A DNA stretch of 18,931 nt from an uncultured Muribaculaceae bacterium (GTDB taxonomy: Bacteria > Bacteroidota > Bacteroidia > Bacteroidales > Muribaculaceae). Location: NCBI GenBank assembly GCA_905207535.1, contig CAJLLX010000025.1, forward strand, positions 1 through 18,931. Reading direction: 5' to 3'. Each line of letters starts with the position of its first letter. Within the stretch, counting starts at the first letter, position 1. The position numbers and the translations under genes are program-made. The notes below the pieces were generated by a model, which did no database searches, was not told where the DNA came from, and saw nothing but the letters and a program-made list of their open reading frames with translations. Of this stretch, positions 12,758-18,931 are shown piece after piece.

Positions 12758-15637
12758 TTATTCGCGGCCGAGGCGCCGGCTGCCCCGGCGGCCTCCACCG
12801 TGGCCTTCGCCTCTCCGGCCTCCATGGCCGCGACCCAAGGTGTTGATTTTATATGTAAATGTGAGCATGAAATAGCGTGTGAGGGAGGTAAAACGTGAGT
12901 CGTCAACGTAGTTGGCGGTCACAGTGTGGTTGACATTCGATCTCATCTGCAGCAGGTCGTATCCTTTAAGCGTGATTGTGGCCTGACGTCGGCTGAGAAA
13001 TTGATATGATACGGATGCATTCCACATCCACTCGTCGTCATTATAGCCGCTGGCGTATCCCCGCGCGGCATTGAAGTGCAAATCTGTAGCCAGTACGAGA
13101 CCGAATTTCGCATACCATGTGGCGTAGAAAGAGCCGCCATAGTGGTGGACGGTGCGGTTGGCCAGACGGTCAAGCGAATAATAAGTTTTCTGAAACCGCC
13201 AGTTGGGGCGCAACTCTATCTCAAGATCTTCGGGACGGTAAGCCACAGAAGGTGAAAGGCGCAATGTGAGCATGGATGTCACATTGCGCTCGCCGTTGTT
13301 ATATCCTATTCCCTGACTTGCGCTCAGGCTCAGATTGCTGTTTACCGACCAAAGTTTGCCACGACCCAGCGGGCGGCCGAAAAGGGTGGATAAACGGGCG
13401 TTCCATACGCCGTTGATATTTTCGTAGGTGGTGTATCGGCCTCCGGTGGCGTCATCAAATGTAGTTTTTGTGATTATGGCGTTTTGTGTCATCTCGCCGT
13501 CGAGGGTGATATTTAACGACTGCTGTGTCTCCTGCCGGAATTTCTGAAATCTCAGGCGCAGACTGTGCCGGAACGAAGGGGCCAGATTAGGGTTGCCCTG
13601 CACTACCCGCAGAGGGTTGGAGTTGTCGGCCACGGGCTGCAGTTGTGCCAGCGAGGGCTGCGATGAGCGTCCGGAATAGTCGGCCGATACCGAGCTGCGC
13701 CGGCTCATCTTGTAGCGGTAACGCAGGAAGGGTGCATAGTTCCATACACAGCGTTTTGGTATGCTTTTATCGCTGTTAATGAGATTGCGGCTGCGGCTCA
13801 TCGACGGGATGGCTGCTATTCCCGTCTCCAGATTGTATTTGGCATTTACCTTTTTATATCCCAGCCGGATGTTCTGATTCATAAAATCATTGCGAAAGCG
13901 ATTGGAAATGTCGGGCATGAATTCCCAGTCGCCATAGGTGAGAACACTCATATCCGGGTCTTCGGGATTGAAATCAGGATCGGGATCGGCCCATTGGTCG
14001 GGATACCACGGATTCTCATCAGGCGACCGCTGGGTGGATATCTTATCGGCATTGTTGCGCCGGTATTGCATCTGGTAGGCGAGGGTGAGATAGTTGCCGC
14101 GCATCACATCGCCCAATGGCTCGGTCCATGTCACGCGAACATTCACGCTGGTGCTCCACCGGTGATTGTCCGTCTGCTGTTCGTACACATAGTCGCGGTA
14201 TTTTTCCGGGTCGTCAAGGCGCCGGGTTAAATATGTATAGGCCGACGAGAACTCGTTTTCACGATTGTTGGAGATATTGTATCCGGCCGAGATTGAAAAC
14301 GACCGGCCGCGGCGCGAGCGGAAACGATGACTGTAGATAAGCCGCCCTGATGTCTCGATAGCTTTGCCGTCGGCATCGGAGTTTTCGATATTTCTGTTAA
14401 TGAGCCGGTCGTACACCATCTCTCCGTTTGCGCCTTCGGCATGGCCGCCTGTCATGCGGCTGAGGCCGTCAGCGAGCACATGATTAGTGGTATAGGCCAC
14501 TGTGGGCCGGAAATCGAGGGTGTTAAATGAGTCGGGCTTCCACTCCACGCGAAAGTCGGCACGCAGACTGTGGCTATTGGCATCGGATATGTCGGATGAG
14601 CTCTGCCAGCGGGGATTATTTGGTGTCAGATACTGACGTTCGTGAGAGGTTTGCCCCTTGCGGCTTACATGGGAGTACATGACATCGCCCCCCACACGGA
14701 ATATCTCACCGTTGCCAATATTGAAATTTCCGCCGACCCCCTGCGACACACTGATGCCGTTTTTGCTGCCCTGTCTCCCGAATCGGCCGGAAGCACCGTT
14801 GGTAAACTTCAAATCGTTCACGTTGTTGGCTCCCGCGAGCAAGGTGGCCTGGTCGTCGTCTCGAAAATGATTTACATTCAGAGCACCCCGGTAACGATCG
14901 TCGGTGCCGTATCCCCCCTCGGCCGAGCCGACCCATCCTTTTTTCATCCCTTTTTTCACGGTAAGGTTGATTACCGTTTCCTCCTCGCCGTCGTCCACGC
15001 CGGTGATTTGCGCGAGGTCGCTTTTGCGGTCGATCACCTGCACTTTTTCCAGCATCTCCACAGGCAGATTCTTGGATGCGACAGCGGGGTCGTCGGAGAA
15101 AAATTCTTTGCCGTCTACAAGTATTTTCGTGACTTCTTTGCCATTGGCTGTGATTTTGCCCTCGCTGTCAAGCTCTACGCCAGGCAGACGCTTGAGCAGG
15201 TCTTCTACCATCGCATTGGGAGGAGTCTTATAAGATTCGGCATTGTATTCCACCGTGTCCTGCATTACCTTCATGGCTGGCTTCACTTCCACCACTGTGG
15301 CTTCGCCAAGCATGATATCTGATTCGTTGACATGTATGGTGTCGAGCGCTACATTTTGGCGGACCACCGTGAATGGCAGCCTCTTTTTAGCGTAACCGAT
15401 GTAGCTGATTTCGAGGAGATAATGTCCGCTGTTTATATCGCCTATCCTGAAGCGGCCGGCGTTGTCGGCTATATTCCCGTTTATAAAAGCCGAATCAGAG
15501 GCTTGCAGGATGCGCACTGTAGCATCTGGCAGCGGACTGCCGCGGCGGTCAGTCACCACGCCGGTGACATTGTATGCCACGGCTGCAATGGCGGTCATAA
15601 CCCAAAGCAGAAACAGTGATTGGCGTCTGATATACAT
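12758..15637 (-). CDS. Outer membrane beta-barrel protein (CarboxypepD_reg plus plug-like plus OMP_b-brl-type barrel)
   Basis: The 959-residue protein has a signal peptide (MYIRRQ, then a hydrophobic stretch to about A21). A carboxypeptidase-regulatory-like beta-sandwich follows at about 22-105 (VTGVVTDRRGSPLPDATV, AGRFRIGDI, GYLLEISYIGY-like). Next is a TonB-plug-like region at 118-235 (DLLKRLPGVELDSEG, ITANGKEVTKILVDGKEFF, VINLTVKKG), then a large barrel rich in alternating strands and aromatic residues. Such proteins resemble TonB-dependent receptors but form a separate Bacteroidota family whose substrates are largely unknown. After the last strand (FMLTFTYKI) comes a 25-residue tail (935-959) with 11 Gly, 8 Arg and 2 His. 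The ATG at 15637 is chosen because it starts directly at the signal peptide. No SusD partner is adjacent. It is the last gene of the sigma-factor cluster. Confidence 0.88.
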   Translation of the reverse strand: MYIRRQSLFLLWVMTAIAAVAYNVTGVVTDRRGSPLPDATVRILQASDSAFINGNIADNAGRFRIGDINSGHYLLEISYIGYAKKRLPFTVVRQNVALDTIHVNESDIMLGEATVVEVKPAMKVMQDTVEYNAESYKTPPNAMVEDLLKRLPGVELDSEGKITANGKEVTKILVDGKEFFSDDPAVASKNLPVEMLEKVQVIDRKSDLAQITGVDDGEEETVINLTVKKGMKKGWVGSAEGGYGTDDRYRGALNVNHFRDDDQATLLAGANNVNDLKFTNGASGRFGRQGSKNGISVSQGVGGNFNIGNGEIFRVGGDVMYSHVSRKGQTSHERQYLTPNNPRWQSSSDISDANSHSLRADFRVEWKPDSFNTLDFRPTVAYTTNHVLADGLSRMTGGHAEGANGEMVYDRLINRNIENSDADGKAIETSGRLIYSHRFRSRRGRSFSISAGYNISNNRENEFSSAYTYLTRRLDDPEKYRDYVYEQQTDNHRWSTSVNVRVTWTEPLGDVMRGNYLTLAYQMQYRRNNADKISTQRSPDENPWYPDQWADPDPDFNPEDPDMSVLTYGDWEFMPDISNRFRNDFMNQNIRLGYKKVNAKYNLETGIAAIPSMSRSRNLINSDKSIPKRCVWNYAPFLRYRYKMSRRSSVSADYSGRSSQPSLAQLQPVADNSNPLRVVQGNPNLAPSFRHSLRLRFQKFRQETQQSLNITLDGEMTQNAIITKTTFDDATGGRYTTYENINGVWNARLSTLFGRPLGRGKLWSVNSNLSLSASQGIGYNNGERNVTSMLTLRLSPSVAYRPEDLEIELRPNWRFQKTYYSLDRLANRTVHHYGGSFYATWYAKFGLVLATDLHFNAARGYASGYNDDEWMWNASVSYQFLSRRQATITLKGYDLLQMRSNVNHTVTANYVDDSRFTSLTRYFMLTFTYKINTLGRGHGGRRGEGHGGGRRGSRRLGRE

Positions 15638-15674
15638 GGGATGAATTTTGGTCGTGATACGATATAAAAGTTGA

Positions 15675-15752
15675 TGCCGGGCCCACCGCTGCGGCATGAT
15701 GAGCCGCTGTCAGGCGGCAAGATGTGAAAGTATCCGGTGATGATTCCGGATA
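15675..15752 (-). repeat. Three consecutive small hairpins between the Spy-like and outer membrane protein genes
   Basis: The arms are TGCCG/CGGCA (15675-15679, 15692-15696), GCCGC/GCGGC (15703-15707, 15714-15718) and TATCCGG/CCGGATA (15731-15737, 15746-15752). The last begins immediately after the Spy-like stop codon. None is followed by a T-tract on the minus strand, so they look like mRNA structure (processing, stability or attenuation) rather than terminators. Confidence 0.5.
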
Positions 15753-15753
15753 T

Positions 15754-16233
15754 TTATTTTTGCCGTCTTTGGCCCTTGTTGCGCTTGGCGTCATGCTTTT
15801 TGTGGGCCTGCTTCATCATGCGGTCGATCATCTCTTTTTCGAGCCTGTTGGCCTGCAAGATCTGCTTCTGAGTGAGAAATTTACTGTATTCGCCGTAATA
15901 TTTTTTGCGTATGTTCAGAAATTTCTGCTCCGATTTCAGGCGTCCCTCGTTCTCCTCTTTGGCCTGTGCCTCGGTCAGATCCTCGGGCCGTATGTGGTAT
16001 TTGGGACCTCCGATTTTCCAGATATCTTTCTGGCAGTTGAGAAAGGTCTCGGTGTAGCGCTGGGTGAGCTCGTCGTTGAGATTGAGCTTCTTGGCTATCT
16101 CGGCGGCCTGGGCTTTGGCGAGCGCTTCGCGCTTGGCGGCGTCGGGACCGCGGCGATGTTTTTGCTGCGCCGATGCTTCCATGGGCGCTATAGCCACGAT
16201 GAGCAACAGCATTAGGTGAATCAGTGTTTTCAT
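15754..16233 (-). CDS. Spy/CpxP-like periplasmic LTxxQ protein
   Basis: The 159-residue protein has a signal peptide (MKTLIHLMLLLIVAIAP, cleavage likely after EASA near residue 22). The mature form is helical and charged, with NLNDELTQRY at 51-60 and FLTQKQILQ at 119-127; the latter carries the LTxxQ signature (L120, T121, Q124). The end is very basic (HKKHDAKRNKGQRRQK). Family members are periplasmic cradle-shaped chaperones or repressor partners of envelope-stress systems such as Cpx. The start at 16233 puts the signal peptide at the N-terminus; an ATG 27 nt earlier would add nine residues and is less likely. It lies 33 bp after the putative anti-sigma gene and 116 bp before the outer membrane protein gene, so it is probably in their operon. 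The single mature cysteine is C67. Confidence 0.78.
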   Translation of the reverse strand: MKTLIHLMLLLIVAIAPMEASAQQKHRRGPDAAKREALAKAQAAEIAKKLNLNDELTQRYTETFLNCQKDIWKIGGPKYHIRPEDLTEAQAKEENEGRLKSEQKFLNIRKKYYGEYSKFLTQKQILQANRLEKEMIDRMMKQAHKKHDAKRNKGQRRQK

Positions 16234-16266
16234 ATCTGAGTTTCCGGTTGTAAGTTTCACTATCGT

Positions 16267-16614
16267 TTAATATAGGTAGGCTTCGAGCATCCGCTCGTTG
16301 TTGTAAGTATCGATGAGATACTGCTGGTCGGCGCTGTCGAGGTTGGCGAAGGCCTGGTTGACGTCGATCGTCTCGGGCTGCCGGGTGGCGGTGACTATCC
16401 CCAACCCTATGGCGGCGCAAAGCACTATGGCGGCTGCCGCGCTGACTATGGCACGCCAGCGGCGAGGCGAACGGGTGACGCGCACGGCTGCCTCCTGCTG
16501 CTTGCCGGCATCGACGGTGGCTGCAAGTATGCTCTCTTCGAGCGTGTCGAAGAATCCTTCCGGCACCCGGTAGGGGGTGCGGCGGGGCGAGTGGTCTAAG
16601 TCAAATTGCGGCAT
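16267..16614 (-). CDS. Single-pass membrane protein, putative anti-sigma factor
   Basis: The 115-residue protein has a cytoplasmic N-terminus of about 52 residues with the Bacteroidota-typical segment YRVPEGFFDTLEESIL (15-30). One transmembrane helix follows at about 55-75 (IVSAAAAIVLCAAIGLGIV). An extracytoplasmic tail of about 40 acidic, polar residues ends in NNERMLEAYLY. There is no zinc-binding HxxxCxxC anti-sigma motif. Position directly after an ECF sigma gene, membrane topology and size support an anti-sigma role by context. The motif is seen in other small proteins encoded next to sigma factors in this phylum. The ATG at 16614 is the first in frame after the sigma stop at 16683; the longer frame into the sigma gene is its shadow. 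The gap to the sigma gene is 68 bp. Residue order implies N-in, C-out. Confidence 0.7.
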   Translation of the reverse strand: MPQFDLDHSPRRTPYRVPEGFFDTLEESILAATVDAGKQQEAAVRVTRSPRRWRAIVSAAAAIVLCAAIGLGIVTATRQPETIDVNQAFANLDSADQQYLIDTYNNERMLEAYLY

Positions 16615-16682
16615 ATTCTCTAATCGTGTTAGTTGCGTTTCGTTTCTTTTGCTGTCGGCTCCGAGGCGGGGGAGGGGTCTCT

Positions 16683-17222
16683 TCACACTTCGGCGCTCAT
16701 CAGCTCTATGATTTTCTTCTTGGCGAAGTGATAGTTGACCTTGGCTGTCTGCGGGCTGCAGTCGGTGATCTGCCCTATCTCTTCGTACGAGAGGTCGTCG
16801 TAATATTTCAGGTTGAACACGGCCTGCTGTTTGCGCGGCAGACAGTGGATGGCTTTCTGCAGCTTCACGGCCTCGATGTCGGAATAATCGAAATATTCGT
16901 CGGCCGGCAGGTCCACCCCCTCTTCGGCGTCGAGCCGGGTGGCCTGAGTGCGCGCTTTCTCGCTCTGGAGAAAGCGGATCGCCTCGTTGGTGGCTATCTT
17001 CATGATCCACGCCGGTAGCGACTGCACTTCGCCGATCCCCGGCAGGGCCTTGAAAATCTTCACGAAGGTCTCCTGCGTCACATCCTGAGCGTCGTCGTTG
17101 TTCACCACCAGGCGCCGCACATTATTATATACCGGCTGCATGAAGCTGCTCACGAGCATGCGGAACCCCTTGTCCGGGTCCGTCCGAAGTTGCTCCTTGA
17201 TCTCTTCTGCCGTGTATGTCAT
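16683..17222 (-). CDS. ECF-type RNA polymerase sigma factor
   Basis: This 179-residue sigma-70 family protein has only regions 2 and 4, as in the extracytoplasmic function group. Region 2 spans about 20-90, with the core-binding DDAQDVTQETFVKIF (43-57) and the -10 recognition part LPAWIMKIATNEAIRFL (69-85). An acidic linker follows at 98-117. Region 4 spans about 120-175 (LPRKQQAVFNLKYYDDLSYEEIG, then the helix-turn-helix CSPQTAKVNYHFAKKKI). It would direct RNA polymerase to a small regulon, presumably including this cluster. The ATG at 17222 is chosen because the alternative at 17315 lies upstream of the predicted promoter at 17292-17299. The downstream membrane protein is a likely antagonist. 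The subgroup cannot be assigned from sequence alone. Confidence 0.93.
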   Translation of the reverse strand: MTYTAEEIKEQLRTDPDKGFRMLVSSFMQPVYNNVRRLVVNNDDAQDVTQETFVKIFKALPGIGEVQSLPAWIMKIATNEAIRFLQSEKARTQATRLDAEEGVDLPADEYFDYSDIEAVKLQKAIHCLPRKQQAVFNLKYYDDLSYEEIGQITDCSPQTAKVNYHFAKKKIIELMSAEV

Positions 17223-17291
17223 CTTGCCGGTATATTGTGGCGCAGGGGCTCTCTGCGTTGTCCATTCGCTTATAAGACCCCGCAAGGGCGG

Positions 17292-17325
17292 CAAAGTTAA
17301 ATGGCGCATATCCACTTTTTGACAA
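17292..17325 (-). promoter_or_regulatory. Promoter of the ECF sigma operon
   Basis: On the minus strand TAACTTTG (17299-17292) is a perfect TAnnTTTG -7 element. A TTG (17325-17323) lies 23 nt upstream, a little far for the usual -33. Transcription would start near 17285, about 63 nt before the sigma ATG. This looks like a housekeeping promoter rather than a self-recognised ECF promoter. Confidence 0.6.
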
Positions 17326-17376
17326 GAAAAATGTTAAAAGTGCTTCTCCGCATAGCAAAAATACAAGTGTGAATTG

Positions 17377-17408
17377 TTGTTAATATATCGGAATAAGCAG
17401 TAACTTTG
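17377..17408 (+). promoter_or_regulatory. Promoter of the divergent lipoprotein gene
   Basis: TTGT (17377-17380), 20 nt, then TAACTTTG (17401-17408) fits the Bacteroidota consensus. Start of transcription would be near 17415, leaving a leader of about 64 nt. A Shine-Dalgarno-like AAGGA (17467-17471) stands 7 nt before the ATG at 17479 and supports that start over the in-frame ATGs at 17488 and 17500. Confidence 0.65.
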
Positions 17409-17478
17409 CACCGATTTTGTCAGCCGTTTCTCTCTATGAGAGGCAACGCATTGACTGATAGACTTTAAGGATAATGAT

Positions 17479-18915
17479 ATGTATCAGATGACAAGATATA
17501 TGTTGGCACTACATGCCCGTCGGAGCGCCCTGATGGCGCTGTGTGTGGCATTATTGGCTACACTTTCGGCTTGCTCGAGCCATAAGCATCCCGATCCCAT
17601 CGAGATGGTGCCCTCCACCGCGGTGGTGGTCAAGACCATTGATCTCCGTGCGCTCCTTCGCGAGGCCGGGTCGCCGGTGGCTGTCAAGGGCGATTCGCTC
17701 ACTGTAGAGGCCGATAAGGTGGTGTCGCTCATGGTCAATCCCGATTTCCGCGAACCGCTTGCAGCTCTCCTCGCCGCCGGGGAGGCGGTGGATTTCAGCC
17801 GCATGACAGCCTTTACCACTTCGCGCGGATGCGATGTCGTCCTCCTGCCCGTACTCGACGAGGATCTGCTCGAAAAGGCCCTCGAGGCCCATGGTCAGGG
17901 ACTTGAAGAGGGCGAAGGATTAGATTTCACCACTTTCCACGGCGCGGTGGCGGCTCTCGACGGCGAAGATTTCTGCTGGATCGCCTCCGACCTTATTACG
18001 GTCACCGAGGCCCGCGCACAGGCGCTCCACAGCCATTTCGGCCAGTGGTCGGGCATCCGCGAGTTTCTCGCCTCGGGCGACGGTGTGGATCTGGCCATCA
18101 ATTGCGGCAACTCCATGATCAGTTTTCTCGGCGGCCCGAGCCGCTGGCTCTGTGTCTCCTTCAAGGTCACGCAGCAGTCCGTATCGCTCGTGGGCACCGT
18201 GAGAGACACCGAAGGTCGCTGCGACTCTATCGGCAATCATTTCGGCGAAATTGACACTGATTTTCTGCGCTATACCCCGGCCGAAGCCTCCGTAGTGCTC
18301 GCTTACGGCAAATACACCGGCAACGAGCGCGGCCTCGAGATGCTCCTCGGACGATTCGCCCCCATGTATCTCCGTCAGGCCGATGGCACCACCTCCCTCT
18401 GGGCCATGCCTGTCTCAGGCAATCCCGAAGCCGTCGCCATGCAGGAACCCGAGTCGTGGAATGTCGCCACCATGGTGCATGTGCCTGAGCATGAGCTAAG
18501 TGAAGGTGTTGACGAATACATCCGTCAGGCCGATGGCCAAGTCACCGAGTTCACCGAAGCGGGCATCCCCCAATGGGAGTATATTTCCAACTATGGTACA
18601 TATTATTTCGGCGCTTTCGACGGCTCCCTGATCTTCTCCACCAACCGACCCATCGACAGCAACAGCGAAAACAGCTTTACCGACGATTTCCTCGGCCGTC
18701 GCGGCTCAATGGTGATGGGTATCCCCGCAGGCAGCGTGCTCGCCAAAGCCTGGGGCCTCCCTTACGGCCTTACCTTCAAAGCCTGGCTTGATGCCGAGCA
18801 GTGGAAGATGCGCGTCACCTTCAATGGCACCGGCGCCCCCGCCTTCCGCGCCCTCCTCGACCTCCCCCAGCTCCCCGACATGCACGCCCGCGCCACCCTC
18901 CGCGCCGGCCTCTGA
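17479..18915 (+). CDS. Lipoprotein of unknown function (weakly DUF4836-like)
   Basis: The 478-residue protein begins with a long signal peptide containing two Arg (HARR, 12-15), a hydrophobic core and a lipobox ending LSAC, so C32 should be lipidated. The mature start, MVPSTAVVVKTIDLRALLREAG, recalls DUF4836-type Bacteroidota lipoproteins, which open with a statement-like VP.. segment and a beta-alpha unit; this match is weak. The rest shows alternating beta and helical stretches (VVSLMVNPDF, LLAAGEAVDFSRM, DFCWIASD) and two related segments, YLRQADG and YIRQADG, exactly 50 residues apart. No catalytic motif is recognised. It faces the ECF sigma gene across a 256-bp divergent region and may belong to the same envelope response. 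The frame is complete, with TGA at 18913-18915. Confidence 0.75.
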   Translation: MYQMTRYMLALHARRSALMALCVALLATLSACSSHKHPDPIEMVPSTAVVVKTIDLRALLREAGSPVAVKGDSLTVEADKVVSLMVNPDFREPLAALLAAGEAVDFSRMTAFTTSRGCDVVLLPVLDEDLLEKALEAHGQGLEEGEGLDFTTFHGAVAALDGEDFCWIASDLITVTEARAQALHSHFGQWSGIREFLASGDGVDLAINCGNSMISFLGGPSRWLCVSFKVTQQSVSLVGTVRDTEGRCDSIGNHFGEIDTDFLRYTPAEASVVLAYGKYTGNERGLEMLLGRFAPMYLRQADGTTSLWAMPVSGNPEAVAMQEPESWNVATMVHVPEHELSEGVDEYIRQADGQVTEFTEAGIPQWEYISNYGTYYFGAFDGSLIFSTNRPIDSNSENSFTDDFLGRRGSMVMGIPAGSVLAKAWGLPYGLTFKAWLDAEQWKMRVTFNGTGAPAFRALLDLPQLPDMHARATLRAGL

Positions 18916-18931
18916 TCCTCCCTTTTCCTCT

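Noticed and set aside
12758..15637. SusC-type nutrient receptor with a polysaccharide utilisation locus.
   Set aside because: There is no SusD-like neighbour, no glycoside hydrolase, and the barrel looks like the OMP_b-brl family rather than SusC.
16615..17010. Longer version of the anti-sigma protein starting inside the sigma gene.
   Set aside because: The extra 132 residues are an Arg/His-rich shadow frame of the sigma coding sequence; the membrane protein makes sense from 16614.
1..18931. CRISPR array, insertion sequence, integrase, toxin-antitoxin or restriction system.
   Set aside because: No regularly spaced repeats, transposase or other mobile-element proteins were found in any frame; the inverted repeats seen are single, short and intergenic.

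Overview
This is a roughly 19 kb piece of a Bacteroidota chromosome, most likely order Bacteroidales. Four promoter regions carry the Bacteroidota -7 element TAnnTTTG, each as the identical octamer TAACTTTG, and Shine-Dalgarno sequences are mostly absent. The protein variants fit that group (CarA with GICMGNQ, ECF sigma with a short membrane anti-sigma candidate, OMP_b-brl-type outer membrane protein, LTxxQ periplasmic proteins). GC-rich, C/G-ending codons suggest a high-GC lineage such as Muribaculaceae; that family assignment is inference. No insertion sequence, phage gene, CRISPR array, tRNA or rRNA was seen.

Layout. (1) Positions 1-860 (+): 3' part of ribBA (riboflavin synthesis), followed by a strong shared terminator. 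(2) 1021-2000 (-): perR-rbr, a peroxide-sensor/peroxide-reductase pair joined by an ATGA overlap. (3) 2001-2322: AT-rich promoter zone, purine-rich tracts and inverted repeats, then the trxA terminator. (4) 2323-6608 (-): dnaE followed by trxA. (5) 6609-6990: a divergent control region with the dnaE and carA promoters and three inverted repeats, one of which is an apparently orphan minus-strand terminator. (6) 6991-11745 (+): carA-carB-yraN, ended by a bidirectional terminator. (7) 11863-12411 (-): periplasmic LTxxQ/Spy-like protein. (8) 12758-17222 (-): an envelope-response gene cluster: ECF sigma factor, membrane-anchored putative anti-sigma factor, Spy/CpxP-like periplasmic protein, and an outer membrane beta-barrel protein with a Gly/Arg/His tail. 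(9) 17479-18915 (+): a divergent lipoprotein of unknown function.

How the genes fit together. Regions 1-6 are housekeeping functions (riboflavin, peroxide defence, replication, thiol redox, carbamoyl phosphate). Regions 7-9 are the accessory part. A cytoplasmic sigma factor, a single-pass membrane protein that could hold it, a periplasmic chaperone/sensor-like protein and an outer membrane barrel lie in one direction, with a second Spy-like protein next in line and a lipoprotein firing divergently from the same control region. I read this as a candidate cell-envelope sensing or repair regulon. Its inducing signal cannot be told from sequence. It is the most likely place in the window for undescribed biology. 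A second candidate is the possible small RNA or structured regulatory element at 6731-6880.
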